NCBI GenBank assembly: GCA_045587025.1 | Contig: JAZNBK010000025.1 | Span: forward strand, 1-48,568 | Reading direction: 5' to 3' | DNA: 48,568 nucleotides | Source of the DNA: UBA1740 sp045587025 | Lineage (GTDB): Bacteria; Bacillota; Clostridia; Oscillospirales; CAG-272 | In this document: positions 1-8,216 of the stretch, piece by piece | Layout of the letters: the number at the start of each line of letters is the position of its first letter | How positions within the stretch are numbered: the stretch's first letter is position 1 | Program-made: the position numbers and the translations under genes | Notes under the pieces: generated by a model | Seen by the model: the letters and a program-made list of their open reading frames with translations, nothing else | What the model was told of the DNA's origin: nothing | Databases searched by the model: none

Positions 1-10
1 AATTTATATC

Positions 11-94
11 ATATCGCTACCGACCAAAAGGGAGGTAATATCGCATTTTCACGCAAGCGAAAATATATCGCGTTTGCGAAAGTAAACATATCGC
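11..94. repeat. Mini-hairpin mosaic with the spacer word ATATCGC
   Basis: The 7-mer ATATCGC occurs four times in direct orientation, at 11-17, 38-44, 65-71 and 88-94. Each gap between copies is a short inverted repeat. TACC at 18-21 pairs with GGTA at 34-37. ATTTTC at 45-50 pairs with GAAAAT at 59-64. GTTTGC at 72-77 pairs with GTAAAC at 82-87 around a GAAA tetraloop. The periodicity is 27, 27 and 23 bp. The array may continue left of the window. It does not code for protein. It resembles in design, but not in sequence, the larger mosaic before spoIIE. Its function is unknown. Confidence 0.6.
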
Positions 95-138
95 CAAAAT
101 AAAATAGCATTTGTGTCCGCGAAAGCAGTTCTTGCAAA

Positions 139-179
139 GAAAAGAGGACAGAGGGTGTAAAACATTCTCTGCCCTTTTC
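139..179. repeat. Imperfect long hairpin
   Basis: CAGAG at 149-153 pairs with CTCTG at 167-171 and TGT at 156-158 pairs with ACA at 162-164. GG at 146-147 pairs with CC at 173-174, and GAAAA at 139-143 pairs with TTTTC at 175-179. A few mismatches lie between these blocks. No run of T follows on either strand, so it is a poor terminator. It may be the decayed stem of an older element. No gene was recognised between 95 and 306. Confidence 0.4.
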
Positions 180-306
180 CTGTCGGTAGGTAATGTATTC
201 TATTGAATTTCAAAAACTGTCCTTTAGCGTACGCTCCATATGCTTTGGAATTTTTTTATCCAAGCCGAGGTCTTGATATATCATACTTCGTAATAGGTTA
301 TACCAT

Positions 307-335
307 CAAAAAGCGGACCGCGGTCTTCTTTTTTT
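307..335 (+). terminator. Possible terminator for a gene left of the window
   Basis: A stem forms from AAAAG plus GGAC (to 318) with GTCT plus CTTTT around the loop CGCG, with one mismatch, and a run of seven T follows at 329-335. No + strand gene ends inside the window here, so it would serve an upstream gene that is not visible. The stem is imperfect, so confidence is low. Confidence 0.35.
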
Positions 336-372
336 AAAAGGGTTGAACTTAATAATATAATCCAACTACATA

Positions 373-410
373 AAAAAGAGAACCTTTGCTAAAGCAAACG
401 TTCTCTTTTC
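373..410 (-). terminator. Terminator of the ACT-DUF711 operon
   Basis: GAGAAC at 378-383 pairs with GTTCTC at 400-405, and TTTGC at 385-389 pairs with GCAAA at 394-398 around TAAA. Read on the - strand, the stem ends in a T-rich tract and lies a few bases after the stop codon at 417. The flanking A/T runs extend the stem and could make it work in both directions. Confidence 0.75.
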
Positions 411-416
411 TTTATA

Positions 417-1775
417 TCAGTTTCTGAGCGAGTGGATGGGGGCGGGGATTGTGCCGCCTCTCGCTATAAATTCCTCGCTTGAATGAGGATTTAACGACAT
501 AATAGGAGCGTAGCCCAAAAGACCGCCGAACTCTGCGCTTTCGCCTACGCCCTTTCCGTGTACGGGGATAATGCGAACTGCGGTGGTCTTGTTGTTTATA
601 ACGCCGATAGCTATCTCGTCGGCTATAATGGCGCTAAGGGTTGAAGCGGGGGTGTCGCCCGGAACGGCAATCATATCAAGACCGACAGAGCAAACGGCGG
701 TCATTGCCTCGAGCTTCTCTATATTAAGAGAGCCGACCTCGACTGCGTGTATCATTCCCGCATCCTCGGAAACGGGGATAAATGCGCCCGAAAGACCGCC
801 GACGTAGGAGGAGGCCATAACGCCGCCCTTCTTTACCGCGTCGTTAAGCATAGCGAGCGCCGCCGTCGTGCCGTGAGTACCGCAGCACTCAAGTCCCATA
901 TTCTCTAAAATGTGAGCGACCGAGTCGCCCTGCGCGGGAGTTGGCGCAAGAGAGAGGTCAACTATTCCGTAGGGAACGTTCAGGCGCTTTGACGCCTCGT
1001 AGGCGATAAGCTGCCCCGCGCGAGTAATCTTAAACGCTATTTTCTTTATGGTATCGGCGAGCTGACCGAAGTCGCAGTCGCCCGCTCTCTTTACCGCGCA
1101 GGCGACGACGCCCGGGCCCGAGACGCCGACGTTTATGACGTTATCCGGCTCGCCAGCCCCGTGCATAGCTCCCGCCATAAAGGGATTATCCTCGGGAATG
1201 TTTGAAAAGACGACCAGCTTGGCGCAGCCGAGCGAGTCTCTGTCTTTCGTAAGATATGCGGTTTTCAGGATGATTTCGCCCATTTTCTTTACCGCATCCA
1301 TATTTATTCCCGCCTTCGTAGACGCGACGTTTACAGACGAGCAGACGTGCTCGGTCACCGAAAGCGCCTCGGGAATAGCGTCAATGAGATTTTCAGCCCC
1401 CTTCGTCATGCCCTTCTGAACGAGGGCGCTGAAGCCGCCTAAAAAGTTGATGCCAAGGGTGTTTGAGGCGCGGTCGAGCGCCTTTGCGAGCTTTACGTAT
1501 CCCGCAGCAGAGCAGGCGCCGCCCACGAGAGAGATAGGAGTAACCGAAACTCTCTTGTTTATTATCGGGATGCCGTACATTTTTTCGAGCTCCTCGCACA
1601 CGGGCACGAGCTTTTCGGCAGAGCGGGTTATTTTATCGTAAATATTTCTTTCCAAACGCGAGAGATCGTCGCTCACGCAGTCGAAAAGAGAAATTCCCAT
1701 AGTGACGGTACGGATATCCAGCTTTTCCTCGGATATCATATTGATAGTTTCCAGAATATCGGTAGTTTCTATCAT
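417..1775 (-). CDS. DUF711 (UPF0210) family protein
   Basis: This 452-residue protein has the usual length and Gly/Ala-rich sequence of the DUF711/UPF0210 family, sometimes annotated as PFL family. Recognisable blocks include VSVTPISLVGGAC near residue 60, INVGVSGPGVV near 215 and the C-terminal PVHGKGVGESAEFGGLLG. No signal peptide or membrane segment is evident, so it should be cytoplasmic. The biochemical activity of the family is unknown. The ribosome site AAGGAGGG (1779-1786) overlaps the stop codon of the ACT gene, so the two are probably translationally coupled. Pairing of an ACT regulatory protein with DUF711 recurs in Firmicutes and suggests ligand-controlled activity, but the ligand cannot be read from the sequence. 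The terminator at 373-410 ends the operon. Confidence 0.88.
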   Translation of the reverse strand: MIETTDILETINMISEEKLDIRTVTMGISLFDCVSDDLSRLERNIYDKITRSAEKLVPVCEELEKMYGIPIINKRVSVTPISLVGGACSAAGYVKLAKALDRASNTLGINFLGGFSALVQKGMTKGAENLIDAIPEALSVTEHVCSSVNVASTKAGINMDAVKKMGEIILKTAYLTKDRDSLGCAKLVVFSNIPEDNPFMAGAMHGAGEPDNVINVGVSGPGVVACAVKRAGDCDFGQLADTIKKIAFKITRAGQLIAYEASKRLNVPYGIVDLSLAPTPAQGDSVAHILENMGLECCGTHGTTAALAMLNDAVKKGGVMASSYVGGLSGAFIPVSEDAGMIHAVEVGSLNIEKLEAMTAVCSVGLDMIAVPGDTPASTLSAIIADEIAIGVINNKTTAVRIIPVHGKGVGESAEFGGLLGYAPIMSLNPHSSEEFIARGGTIPAPIHSLRN

Positions 1776-1784
1776 AAGCCCTCC

Positions 1785-2054
1785 TTATATTCTGTGCATC
1801 GAATTAAAGATATCCTCGTGCATTACTCTGATTTCAAGGTTTCTTTTCTTGCCGAGCTCGTCGAGCGCGTCTGAAAAATCAGAGAAGGAGACCGAGAGAT
1901 TTTCAATTTCAACGAGCAAAATCATAGTGAAATATTCCCTCATAACCTTCTGGGTAATATCCACGATATTTGCGTTGTTTTTCGCACATTCTGCGCTGAC
2001 GTCTGCGACTATTCCGACAGCGTCCTGTCCTATTACCGTAATGACAGCTTTCAT
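1785..2054 (-). CDS. ACT domain protein, UPF0237 family
   Basis: An 89-residue protein that is a single ACT domain. It begins MKAVITVIGQDAVGIVADVS, the typical first strand and ligand-loop segment (G-Q-D-x-x-G-I-V). Family members bind small ligands, usually amino acids, and act by dimerising or by partnering an enzyme. The start at 2054 was preferred to an upstream in-frame start at 2102 because AAGGAGGT (complement of 2059-2066) lies 5 nt before it and because family members begin here. It is the first gene of a two-gene operon with the DUF711 protein, which starts 9 nt beyond its stop. A good promoter lies at 2093-2121. The ligand and partner are inferred only from context. Confidence 0.88.
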   Translation of the reverse strand: MKAVITVIGQDAVGIVADVSAECAKNNANIVDITQKVMREYFTMILLVEIENLSVSFSDFSDALDELGKKRNLEIRVMHEDIFNSMHRI

Positions 2055-2092
2055 AATTACCTCCTTGCGCAAATAATATATATTAACGATTA

Positions 2093-2121
2093 ATTTTAGC
2101 ATAAAAACTAAAAAAAATCAA
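2093..2121 (-). promoter_or_regulatory. SigA-type promoter of the ACT-DUF711 operon
   Basis: On the - strand TTGATT (complement of 2116-2121) is followed after exactly 17 nt by TAAAAT (complement of 2093-2098). TGC just before the -10 makes it an extended -10 promoter. It is divergent from the alr promoter about 30 bp away. Confidence 0.7.
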
Positions 2122-2150
2122 TACTAAAGCCCAAATTATCGCAAAGATGA

Positions 2151-2179
2151 TTGAAAAAGGAAGCATTATGTGTTACAAT
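2151..2179 (+). promoter_or_regulatory. SigA-type promoter of alr-truB
   Basis: TTGAAA at 2151-2156, a 17-nt spacer and TACAAT at 2174-2179, with TGT at 2171-2173 forming an extended -10. Transcription would start near 2186, giving a leader of about 45 nt before alr. Confidence 0.7.
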
Positions 2180-2232
2180 ATAAAAAGAGAGGTGTTTCCA
2201 TTTTTACGTGGGCATTACGTCGTGGAGGTAGT

Positions 2233-3396
2233 ATGAACGAATTATACGAGCACAAGAATTACGCAAGAGTAGATCTCGGCGCGATAGTAAGCAATTTTCG
2301 GTTGCTTAGCAGAAAAATTAAAGAGAAGACACCGAGCGCAACACCTATCTGCGTCGTGAAAGCGAACGCCTACGGACACGGACTTTCCGAATGTGTTTCC
2401 GCGCTTTCGTCGGCAGGGGCTGACTTCTTTGCCGTTTCCTACATTTCCGAGGCGCTTGAGGTAAGACACCTCGCACCGAACGCAAGCATATTAATTCTCG
2501 ACTACACCGCGCCGAGCAGCGCTCCGCTTCTCTATAAGCATAATATAATACAGACGGTTTTTGATATAGAATACGCAGAAAAGCTTTCTGCTGCTATCGA
2601 GACGGCAAAGCGCGCGGGAGAAATCCCCCAAAATGCAAACCTAAGGGTACATATAAAGATAAATACGGGAATGAATCGGTTGGGCTTTTCGCTTTGCGAC
2701 GGCAAGCTTGACGGTATAGTAGAAGAGCTGCTTGCTCTTTCCTCTCTTGGCGAAATATCGCTTGAGGGTATTTTCTCACATCTCGCCTGCGCCGATATGC
2801 CCGACACCAATATGAACGAGAGACAAATAGAGCTGTTTTTCAGGGTGGTTTCGCTTTTGAAGGCGAAGGGCCTGAATTTAAAAACGCATATATCGAACAG
2901 CGCGTCCACCATTCGTTTTGGCAGCGCGGGCTGTGATTATGCGAGAGTGGGAATTTCCCTTTACGGTCTTTCGCCCTCGCCCGAGGTAAGACAGGAGGGG
3001 CTTATCCCCGCTATGCAGCTGTTTTGTCGAATTGCGCAGATAAGAGAGCTTGCCAAGGGACAGTCGGTTAGCTACGGCGCTACCTATACGGCAGAAAGAG
3101 ATATGAAAATAGCCGTAATTTCAATCGGCTATGCGGACGGACTTATCAGGGCCTGCTCGGGCGGAGAGGTCATCATAAACGGCAGACGGGCGAAAATCAT
3201 AGGTAGAATTTGTATGGACCAAACTATCGTCGAGCTTGGCGACATAGAGGCAAAGGAAGGAGATATCGTTACCGTCTACGACGAGAGCGGTGAAAATATA
3301 GAAGCGCTTGCGAGCAGGGCGGGTACGATAAGCTACGAGCTTATCACCCTACTTGGCAGCAGGGTTTACAGAGAGTATAAAAAAGATGACGAATAA
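2233..3396 (+). CDS. alr: Alanine racemase
   Basis: Pyridoxal-phosphate enzyme that interconverts L- and D-alanine and supplies D-Ala for peptidoglycan in the cytoplasm. The 387-residue protein has the usual length. The PLP lysine lies in VVKANAYGHG (Lys43) and the catalytic tyrosine of the second domain is in VSYGATY (Tyr281). HISNSAST near 219 and YARVGISLYG near 236 are also typical. The ATG at 2233 was chosen over an in-frame start at 2170 because GGAGGT lies at 2224-2229 and the protein then begins at the family's normal N-terminus. The last 11 nt overlap truB, so the two are co-translated. Expression is probably constitutive from the promoter at 2151-2179. Confidence 0.95.
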   Translation: MNELYEHKNYARVDLGAIVSNFRLLSRKIKEKTPSATPICVVKANAYGHGLSECVSALSSAGADFFAVSYISEALEVRHLAPNASILILDYTAPSSAPLLYKHNIIQTVFDIEYAEKLSAAIETAKRAGEIPQNANLRVHIKINTGMNRLGFSLCDGKLDGIVEELLALSSLGEISLEGIFSHLACADMPDTNMNERQIELFFRVVSLLKAKGLNLKTHISNSASTIRFGSAGCDYARVGISLYGLSPSPEVRQEGLIPAMQLFCRIAQIRELAKGQSVSYGATYTAERDMKIAVISIGYADGLIRACSGGEVIINGRRAKIIGRICMDQTIVELGDIEAKEGDIVTVYDESGENIEALASRAGTISYELITLLGSRVYREYKKDDE

Positions 3397-4285
3397 AAGC
3401 GGAGTTGTAATTTTAAACAAAGAGGGAAATATGACCTCGCAGACGGCGGTCAATAAGGTCAAACGGCTTTTCGGCGCGCAGAAGGCGGGGCACACGGGCA
3501 CGCTTGACCCTATGGCGACGGGCGTTCTTCCCGTGCTTATAAACCGAGGCGTTAAGGCGGGGGAATATATGCTCACGTCAAGAAAGCATTATTTGGCGGA
3601 ATGTCTTTTGGGCATCACCACCGACACGGAGGATATAAGCGGAAGTGTTTTGAGCGAAAGCTCGGCGCTCCCGAGCGAAGAGGAATTTTATTCCGTCTGC
3701 GAGAGCTTTAAGGGCGATATTATGCAGACGCCGCCTATGTATAGCGCAATTCGTATAAACGGAACTCGGCTCATGGAGCTTGCCCGACGGGGAGAGACGG
3801 TAGAAAGAGAGCCGAGGCCGATAACCGTCTATTCGCTAAACGCAAAAAAGCTCTGCGAAAACAGATATTCACTCGATATAGAATGCTCGAAGGGAACTTA
3901 TATCCGCACTGTATGCGCGGATATCGGAGCGGCGCTCGGCTGCGGAGGGGTAATGTCGGCTCTCTGCCGTCTTGAAGCGGGCGGCTTTACGTTAGATCAG
4001 GCGCACACGCTTTCGCAAATCGAAAATATGAGCGAAGAGGAGCGAGAGGCGCTTATAATCCCGATAGAGAAGATTTTTGAAAGATACGAAGCGGTCAGAT
4101 TGCCCGAGTTTTACGCTAATCTGGCGCATAACGGAGCGCCTATATATCAGCGGAAGATAAAAACAGATTTTCCGCTCGGAAGCTTTCTTCGCCTTTATGA
4201 CAAGGACGGATTTTTCGCCTTGGGCGAGGTTGTTTTAAAGGACGGAGAAACGGTAATAAAACCGCAAAAGCAGTTCGCGCTGTAA
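3386..4285 (+). CDS. truB: tRNA pseudouridine(55) synthase TruB
   Basis: Converts U55 in the T-loop of tRNAs to pseudouridine. The 299-residue protein carries the signature GHTGTLDPMATGVLP at residues 35-49, with catalytic Asp41, and SKGTYIRTVCADIG further on. A PUA-like C-terminal part is plausible. The ATG at 3386 was chosen because the upstream extension lies inside alr and the family starts at this point (SGVVILNKEGNMTSQ). It overlaps the end of alr by 11 nt in another frame, so translational coupling is likely and no separate strong ribosome site is seen. In many Firmicutes truB sits with rbfA and ribF, so its place behind alr is a local rearrangement. Confidence 0.93.
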   Translation: MTNKSGVVILNKEGNMTSQTAVNKVKRLFGAQKAGHTGTLDPMATGVLPVLINRGVKAGEYMLTSRKHYLAECLLGITTDTEDISGSVLSESSALPSEEEFYSVCESFKGDIMQTPPMYSAIRINGTRLMELARRGETVEREPRPITVYSLNAKKLCENRYSLDIECSKGTYIRTVCADIGAALGCGGVMSALCRLEAGGFTLDQAHTLSQIENMSEEEREALIIPIEKIFERYEAVRLPEFYANLAHNGAPIYQRKIKTDFPLGSFLRLYDKDGFFALGEVVLKDGETVIKPQKQFAL

Positions 4286-4321
4286 ATAATAATTTACATC
4301 AGGCAGAAAGGAGAAAAGGTT

Positions 4322-7300
4322 ATGGCGGAGAAGAATTGGACGCCCGAGCAGTTAAGCGCAATCGAAGAACGAAAAAGAACTCTGCTCGTTTCGGCGGCTG
4401 CCGGCTCGGGAAAAACGGCAACTCTGACCGAAAGGATTATACGCTCTCTTTTAGATGAAGAGAACACGGCGGATATTTCAAGAATGATAGTCGTTACCTT
4501 TACGAGAGCGGCGGCGTCAGAGCTTCGTGAAAGAATTTCCTCCGCGCTTGAGCGTGCGATAGCCGAAAATCCAAAGGACCGCCGTCTTGAAAGGCAGCTG
4601 CTCCTGCTTCCGAATGCGAAAATCTGTACGATAGACAGCTTTTGCAGTGATATAGTTAGACAAAACGCCTCCAAGATAGGTGTTTCTCCCGCTTTTCGCG
4701 TATGCGATGAAAACGAGAGAGCGCTTTTGATGAACGAGATTATCGAAGGATTAATTGAGGAATGTTATTCCTCGACAGACGGCTCTATTTGCGATGGCAA
4801 GGATTTTTGCGAGTTTGCGGACAATCTCGTTTCCGTGCGCTCCGAGGGAGATCTCGGAAAAATACTTTTGTCGATGTATAATTCTCTTGAGGCGTTTATC
4901 GACAAGATAGACGCAATAAAGCAGATAAGGGATAACTTCCTGCCAAAAAATGACTTTTTTGAGAGCGTGGCGGGAGAGGCGATTAAAGACGATATTGCAA
5001 AGACCTTTTCCTACTACGAGAGCTTATATAAAAAATATATTGATGAAATCAAAGCGTCGGGAAACGACGCAGTCATAAAAAAGCATCTCCCCTCCTACGA
5101 ATACGATTATACCTATATAAAAAGAATTCTCTCGAAAAAAGACCTGCGCTACGTCGAGGCGAGAGAGAATTTCTTAAATTACAACAAGGTAAACCTTCTC
5201 TCTCTGAAAAAAGAGGAGAGCGATATATTCGACGAAAAAGCGAGGGCTGTAAAGGAAAAGTTCTCGGAAGCGCAAAAGGCGATAGCGAGCGCATACTTTT
5301 CCTACGACGAAAAAAGGATAACGGAACTGCAAACAAAACTTTACACATTCCATTCTGTTCTGCACCTGCTTCTCGCCGAATTTGAAAAACGCTTCTGCGC
5401 TGAAAAAATCAAAAGAGGTATCTGCGATTACGGAGATCTGGAGCATTATGCGCTCGCCCTTCTTTATGATAGAGACGGGATATCGGATATTGCAAAAAAA
5501 ATCAGAGATTACTACGAGTACGTTTATATCGACGAGTATCAGGACGTAAATCCCGTTCAGCATAAAATTTTCGAGGCGATAAGGCGGGATGACAATTGCT
5601 TTATGGTAGGGGATATAAAGCAGAGCATATATTCCTTCAGACGAGCCGAGCCGGACATTTTCGCTTCTATGAAAAAGTCCTTTCCGAAATTAGCGGAGGC
5701 GGGCGAGAGCAAAAGCGCTTCCGTTTTTATGTCGAACAACTTCCGTTGCGACGAGGAAATCGTCAACTTTACAAATCTTATTTTTGATACGCTTTTTGGT
5801 TTTGCGGGCGAGAGCATCGGCTACGAGGAAGGCGACAAATTGGTCTTTTCAAAGCAAGGCGACAGGAAAGGCGAAGCGACACTTCCGACAGTCGCTATAA
5901 TCGACAGGAGCAAGAGCTTCGACGCCGCAATGAAGGAGGCGCTCGACGAGGAAAGCGAGAACGATGACGACGAAAAAAGAGTCGAAGCGGAATACGTAGC
6001 GAATAAAATAGAAGAATTATTAGGTGATACGCTCGATAACGGAGAAAAGATAAAGCCCTCCGATATCGCAATTCTGCTCCGTTCGTTTACAAAGGCGGGC
6101 AAATACGCCGAGGCGCTGAAAAAAAGAGGGATACCCGTCTCGCAGAAGAGCGACGATGACTTTTTCACCTCGCCCGAAATCTTGCTTGCGCTTTGTCTTT
6201 TAAACGCGGTGGACAACCCTCAAAGAGATGTTTGGCTTATGGGGCTTCTCCATTCGCCCTTATACGACTTTTCATTCGACGAGCTTACGCTTATTAAGCT
6301 TGAGGGTGGGGACGAGCTATCCCTTTACGACTGTCTTTGTCTTTACGCAAAAAATCATCCCGATTTTGAAAAGGGAAGCTTTTTCCTGTCTGAGCTTGAT
6401 AAGTTCAGACGAAAGGCGAGAAGCTGCGCGGTCGACCGTCTTATCTCGTATCTCTATAAGGAGACGGGGATTTTGTCTCTTTACGGACGGGGCGCGGAAA
6501 AAGGGCATAGCAAGCTTCTTTACCTTTACAATTACGCAAGGAGCTTTGAGGCATCCTCGTTTAAAGGTCTTTACAACTTTATTTGCTATATAAACCAAAT
6601 TATAGAAAACGAAAAGAGCATAGTCGATACGACGGCGAAGGCGGGCGCGGAAGGCGTAAAAATAATGACTATCCACGGCTCAAAGGGACTTGAATTTCCC
6701 GTCTGCTTCGTCTGCGAGTGCGGACGTGAGCTAAGACCGCAGGAGATTCAAAACGAACTGGTCTTTGATGCTCGGCTCGGCTTTTCGCCCAAGTTTCTTG
6801 AAACGGAAAATTACCTGCGCGCAGACAACCCCGTGCGTCAGGCAATCGTAAATTCTATAAAAATTAAAAATCAGCAAGAGGAATTAAGAATTCTTTACGT
6901 GGCGCTGACGAGAGCGAGAGAGCGCTTGTATATTACGGGCAGCTCGCGCGCATATGCGGACAACTTTGTCTACGAATGTAAAATGAAGGGCGAGAGCATG
7001 GCAGAGTATTCCGTTTTACATTCGGGAAGCTATCTTGAGTGGATATTCAGCAGTATTATGAACAAAAAGCAGAGCTTGGCAAGTGTAAAGCGGGTAACGT
7101 CAGTTTTGGATTCGATAGAGGAAGAGGATATTACGGGCGAGATATTAAGCGGCGCTCGGATATCGAGGGCAGTTAGCTTGGATATAAGCGTCGGTCAGGA
7201 AAACGCCGAAAGCAGCGAGGAAGCGACGCTAAACGAAGCGGACGAAAACGACATAGAAGATAATGAGGATAAGAATGGCCAGAAAATTAAGGAAATAAAG

Positions 7301-8101
7301 GAAGAGCTCGAAAGGAGATTTTCCTTTGAATATCCGTATAGCCATATGTCCGAGTTCCCGGCGAAGCTCTCGGTCTCACGTCTTTACCCCTCCTTGCTCG
7401 ACGCAAAGTCGGAGGAGGAAATATCTCTTTCCGATATTATAGAGAGTCAAAAGGAGAAGGCGCAAGGCGAGCGAGAGGAGAGCGAGCAAGACGAACGTCG
7501 GGCAAGCAAAAAGGTCATCCCCGATTTTCTGCAAAAGAGAGAAATCACCCCTGCGCAGAGAGGAACGGCAACGCATTTGTTTATGCAGTTCGCGGACTTT
7601 TCTCTCGTTAAGAAAAACGGCGCGAGGGCGGAGCTTATGCGGCTTGTAAACGAGGGCTTTATATCTCAGAGCGATGCAGATATAGCGTTTATCGACGAGC
7701 TTGAAAGGTTTGAGGCCTCAGACTTTATTCGTGAGATACTGTCTGCCGACAGAGTTCGCAGGGAGTTTCGCTTCAATACCCTTTTCCCTGCTGAAATGTT
7801 TGCCATAGACGAGGAAAACAAGGAAAAGCTCAGCGGTGAGACCTTGCTCGTACAGGGCGTTATAGACTGTATTTTAGAGTATAACGACGGTAGCTATTCG
7901 CTTATAGATTACAAGACCGACCGCCTTAACGGCTATGAGCTTGCAAATCCGAGGGAAGCCGAGAAAAAGCTTTCCGAAAGGCACAGAGAACAGCTTACCT
8001 ATTACGCCTTCGCCTGTGAAAAAATGTACGGCGCGCCGCCGCGCGAGGTGAAAATATATTCGCTTCCGCTCGGGAAAACGGTGAGCGTCAAATTAAAATG
8101 A
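4322..8101 (+). CDS. addA: ATP-dependent helicase/nuclease subunit A (AddA)
   Basis: UvrD-like helicase with a C-terminal RecB-family nuclease, the Firmicutes counterpart of RecBCD for processing double-strand ends. In the 1259 residues one sees Walker A AAAGSGKT (Lys31), motif Ia/TxGx near TFTRAAASELRER, DEYQD (404-408), GDIKQSIYSFRRAEP, IMTIHGSKGLEFP and YVALTRARERLYITG. The nuclease has Asp1182 in GVID and Asp1196-Tyr-Lys1198, with REQLTYYA following. A Glu/Asp-rich linker (about 950-1010) separates motor and nuclease. The ribosome site AAAGGAG (4307-4313) lies 8 nt before the start. The usual upstream neighbour addB is absent here, where truB is found instead, so the partner must be elsewhere or missing. 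Confidence 0.95.
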   Translation: MAEKNWTPEQLSAIEERKRTLLVSAAAGSGKTATLTERIIRSLLDEENTADISRMIVVTFTRAAASELRERISSALERAIAENPKDRRLERQLLLLPNAKICTIDSFCSDIVRQNASKIGVSPAFRVCDENERALLMNEIIEGLIEECYSSTDGSICDGKDFCEFADNLVSVRSEGDLGKILLSMYNSLEAFIDKIDAIKQIRDNFLPKNDFFESVAGEAIKDDIAKTFSYYESLYKKYIDEIKASGNDAVIKKHLPSYEYDYTYIKRILSKKDLRYVEARENFLNYNKVNLLSLKKEESDIFDEKARAVKEKFSEAQKAIASAYFSYDEKRITELQTKLYTFHSVLHLLLAEFEKRFCAEKIKRGICDYGDLEHYALALLYDRDGISDIAKKIRDYYEYVYIDEYQDVNPVQHKIFEAIRRDDNCFMVGDIKQSIYSFRRAEPDIFASMKKSFPKLAEAGESKSASVFMSNNFRCDEEIVNFTNLIFDTLFGFAGESIGYEEGDKLVFSKQGDRKGEATLPTVAIIDRSKSFDAAMKEALDEESENDDDEKRVEAEYVANKIEELLGDTLDNGEKIKPSDIAILLRSFTKAGKYAEALKKRGIPVSQKSDDDFFTSPEILLALCLLNAVDNPQRDVWLMGLLHSPLYDFSFDELTLIKLEGGDELSLYDCLCLYAKNHPDFEKGSFFLSELDKFRRKARSCAVDRLISYLYKETGILSLYGRGAEKGHSKLLYLYNYARSFEASSFKGLYNFICYINQIIENEKSIVDTTAKAGAEGVKIMTIHGSKGLEFPVCFVCECGRELRPQEIQNELVFDARLGFSPKFLETENYLRADNPVRQAIVNSIKIKNQQEELRILYVALTRARERLYITGSSRAYADNFVYECKMKGESMAEYSVLHSGSYLEWIFSSIMNKKQSLASVKRVTSVLDSIEEEDITGEILSGARISRAVSLDISVGQENAESSEEATLNEADENDIEDNEDKNGQKIKEIKEELERRFSFEYPYSHMSEFPAKLSVSRLYPSLLDAKSEEEISLSDIIESQKEKAQGEREESEQDERRASKKVIPDFLQKREITPAQRGTATHLFMQFADFSLVKKNGARAELMRLVNEGFISQSDADIAFIDELERFEASDFIREILSADRVRREFRFNTLFPAEMFAIDEENKEKLSGETLLVQGVIDCILEYNDGSYSLIDYKTDRLNGYELANPREAEKKLSERHREQLTYYAFACEKMYGAPPREVKIYSLPLGKTVSVKLK

Positions 8102-8137
8102 AAACAAAAATGGGACAAGAGCGCTTATATTTTACTA

Positions 8138-8166
8138 TTGACAGTTTTTCTTTTTGAGTGTATAAT
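8138..8166 (+). promoter_or_regulatory. Consensus SigA promoter of alaS
   Basis: TTGACA at 8138-8143 and TATAAT at 8161-8166 are both perfect and separated by 17 nt. Transcription should begin near 8173, giving a leader of about 44 nt. No T-box fits in that leader, which is notable for a tRNA synthetase gene in this phylum. Confidence 0.88.
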
Positions 8167-8216
8167 ATTTTGTAATGAATTTTCGGTCAGAAGCTGAATA
8201 AACGGAGGAAATAAAA

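Noticed and set aside
210..284. 24-residue open frame on the - strand (MIYQDLGLDKKIPKH start)
   Set aside because: The composition looks protein-like and it could be a gene remnant, but there is no ribosome site and no family is recognised.
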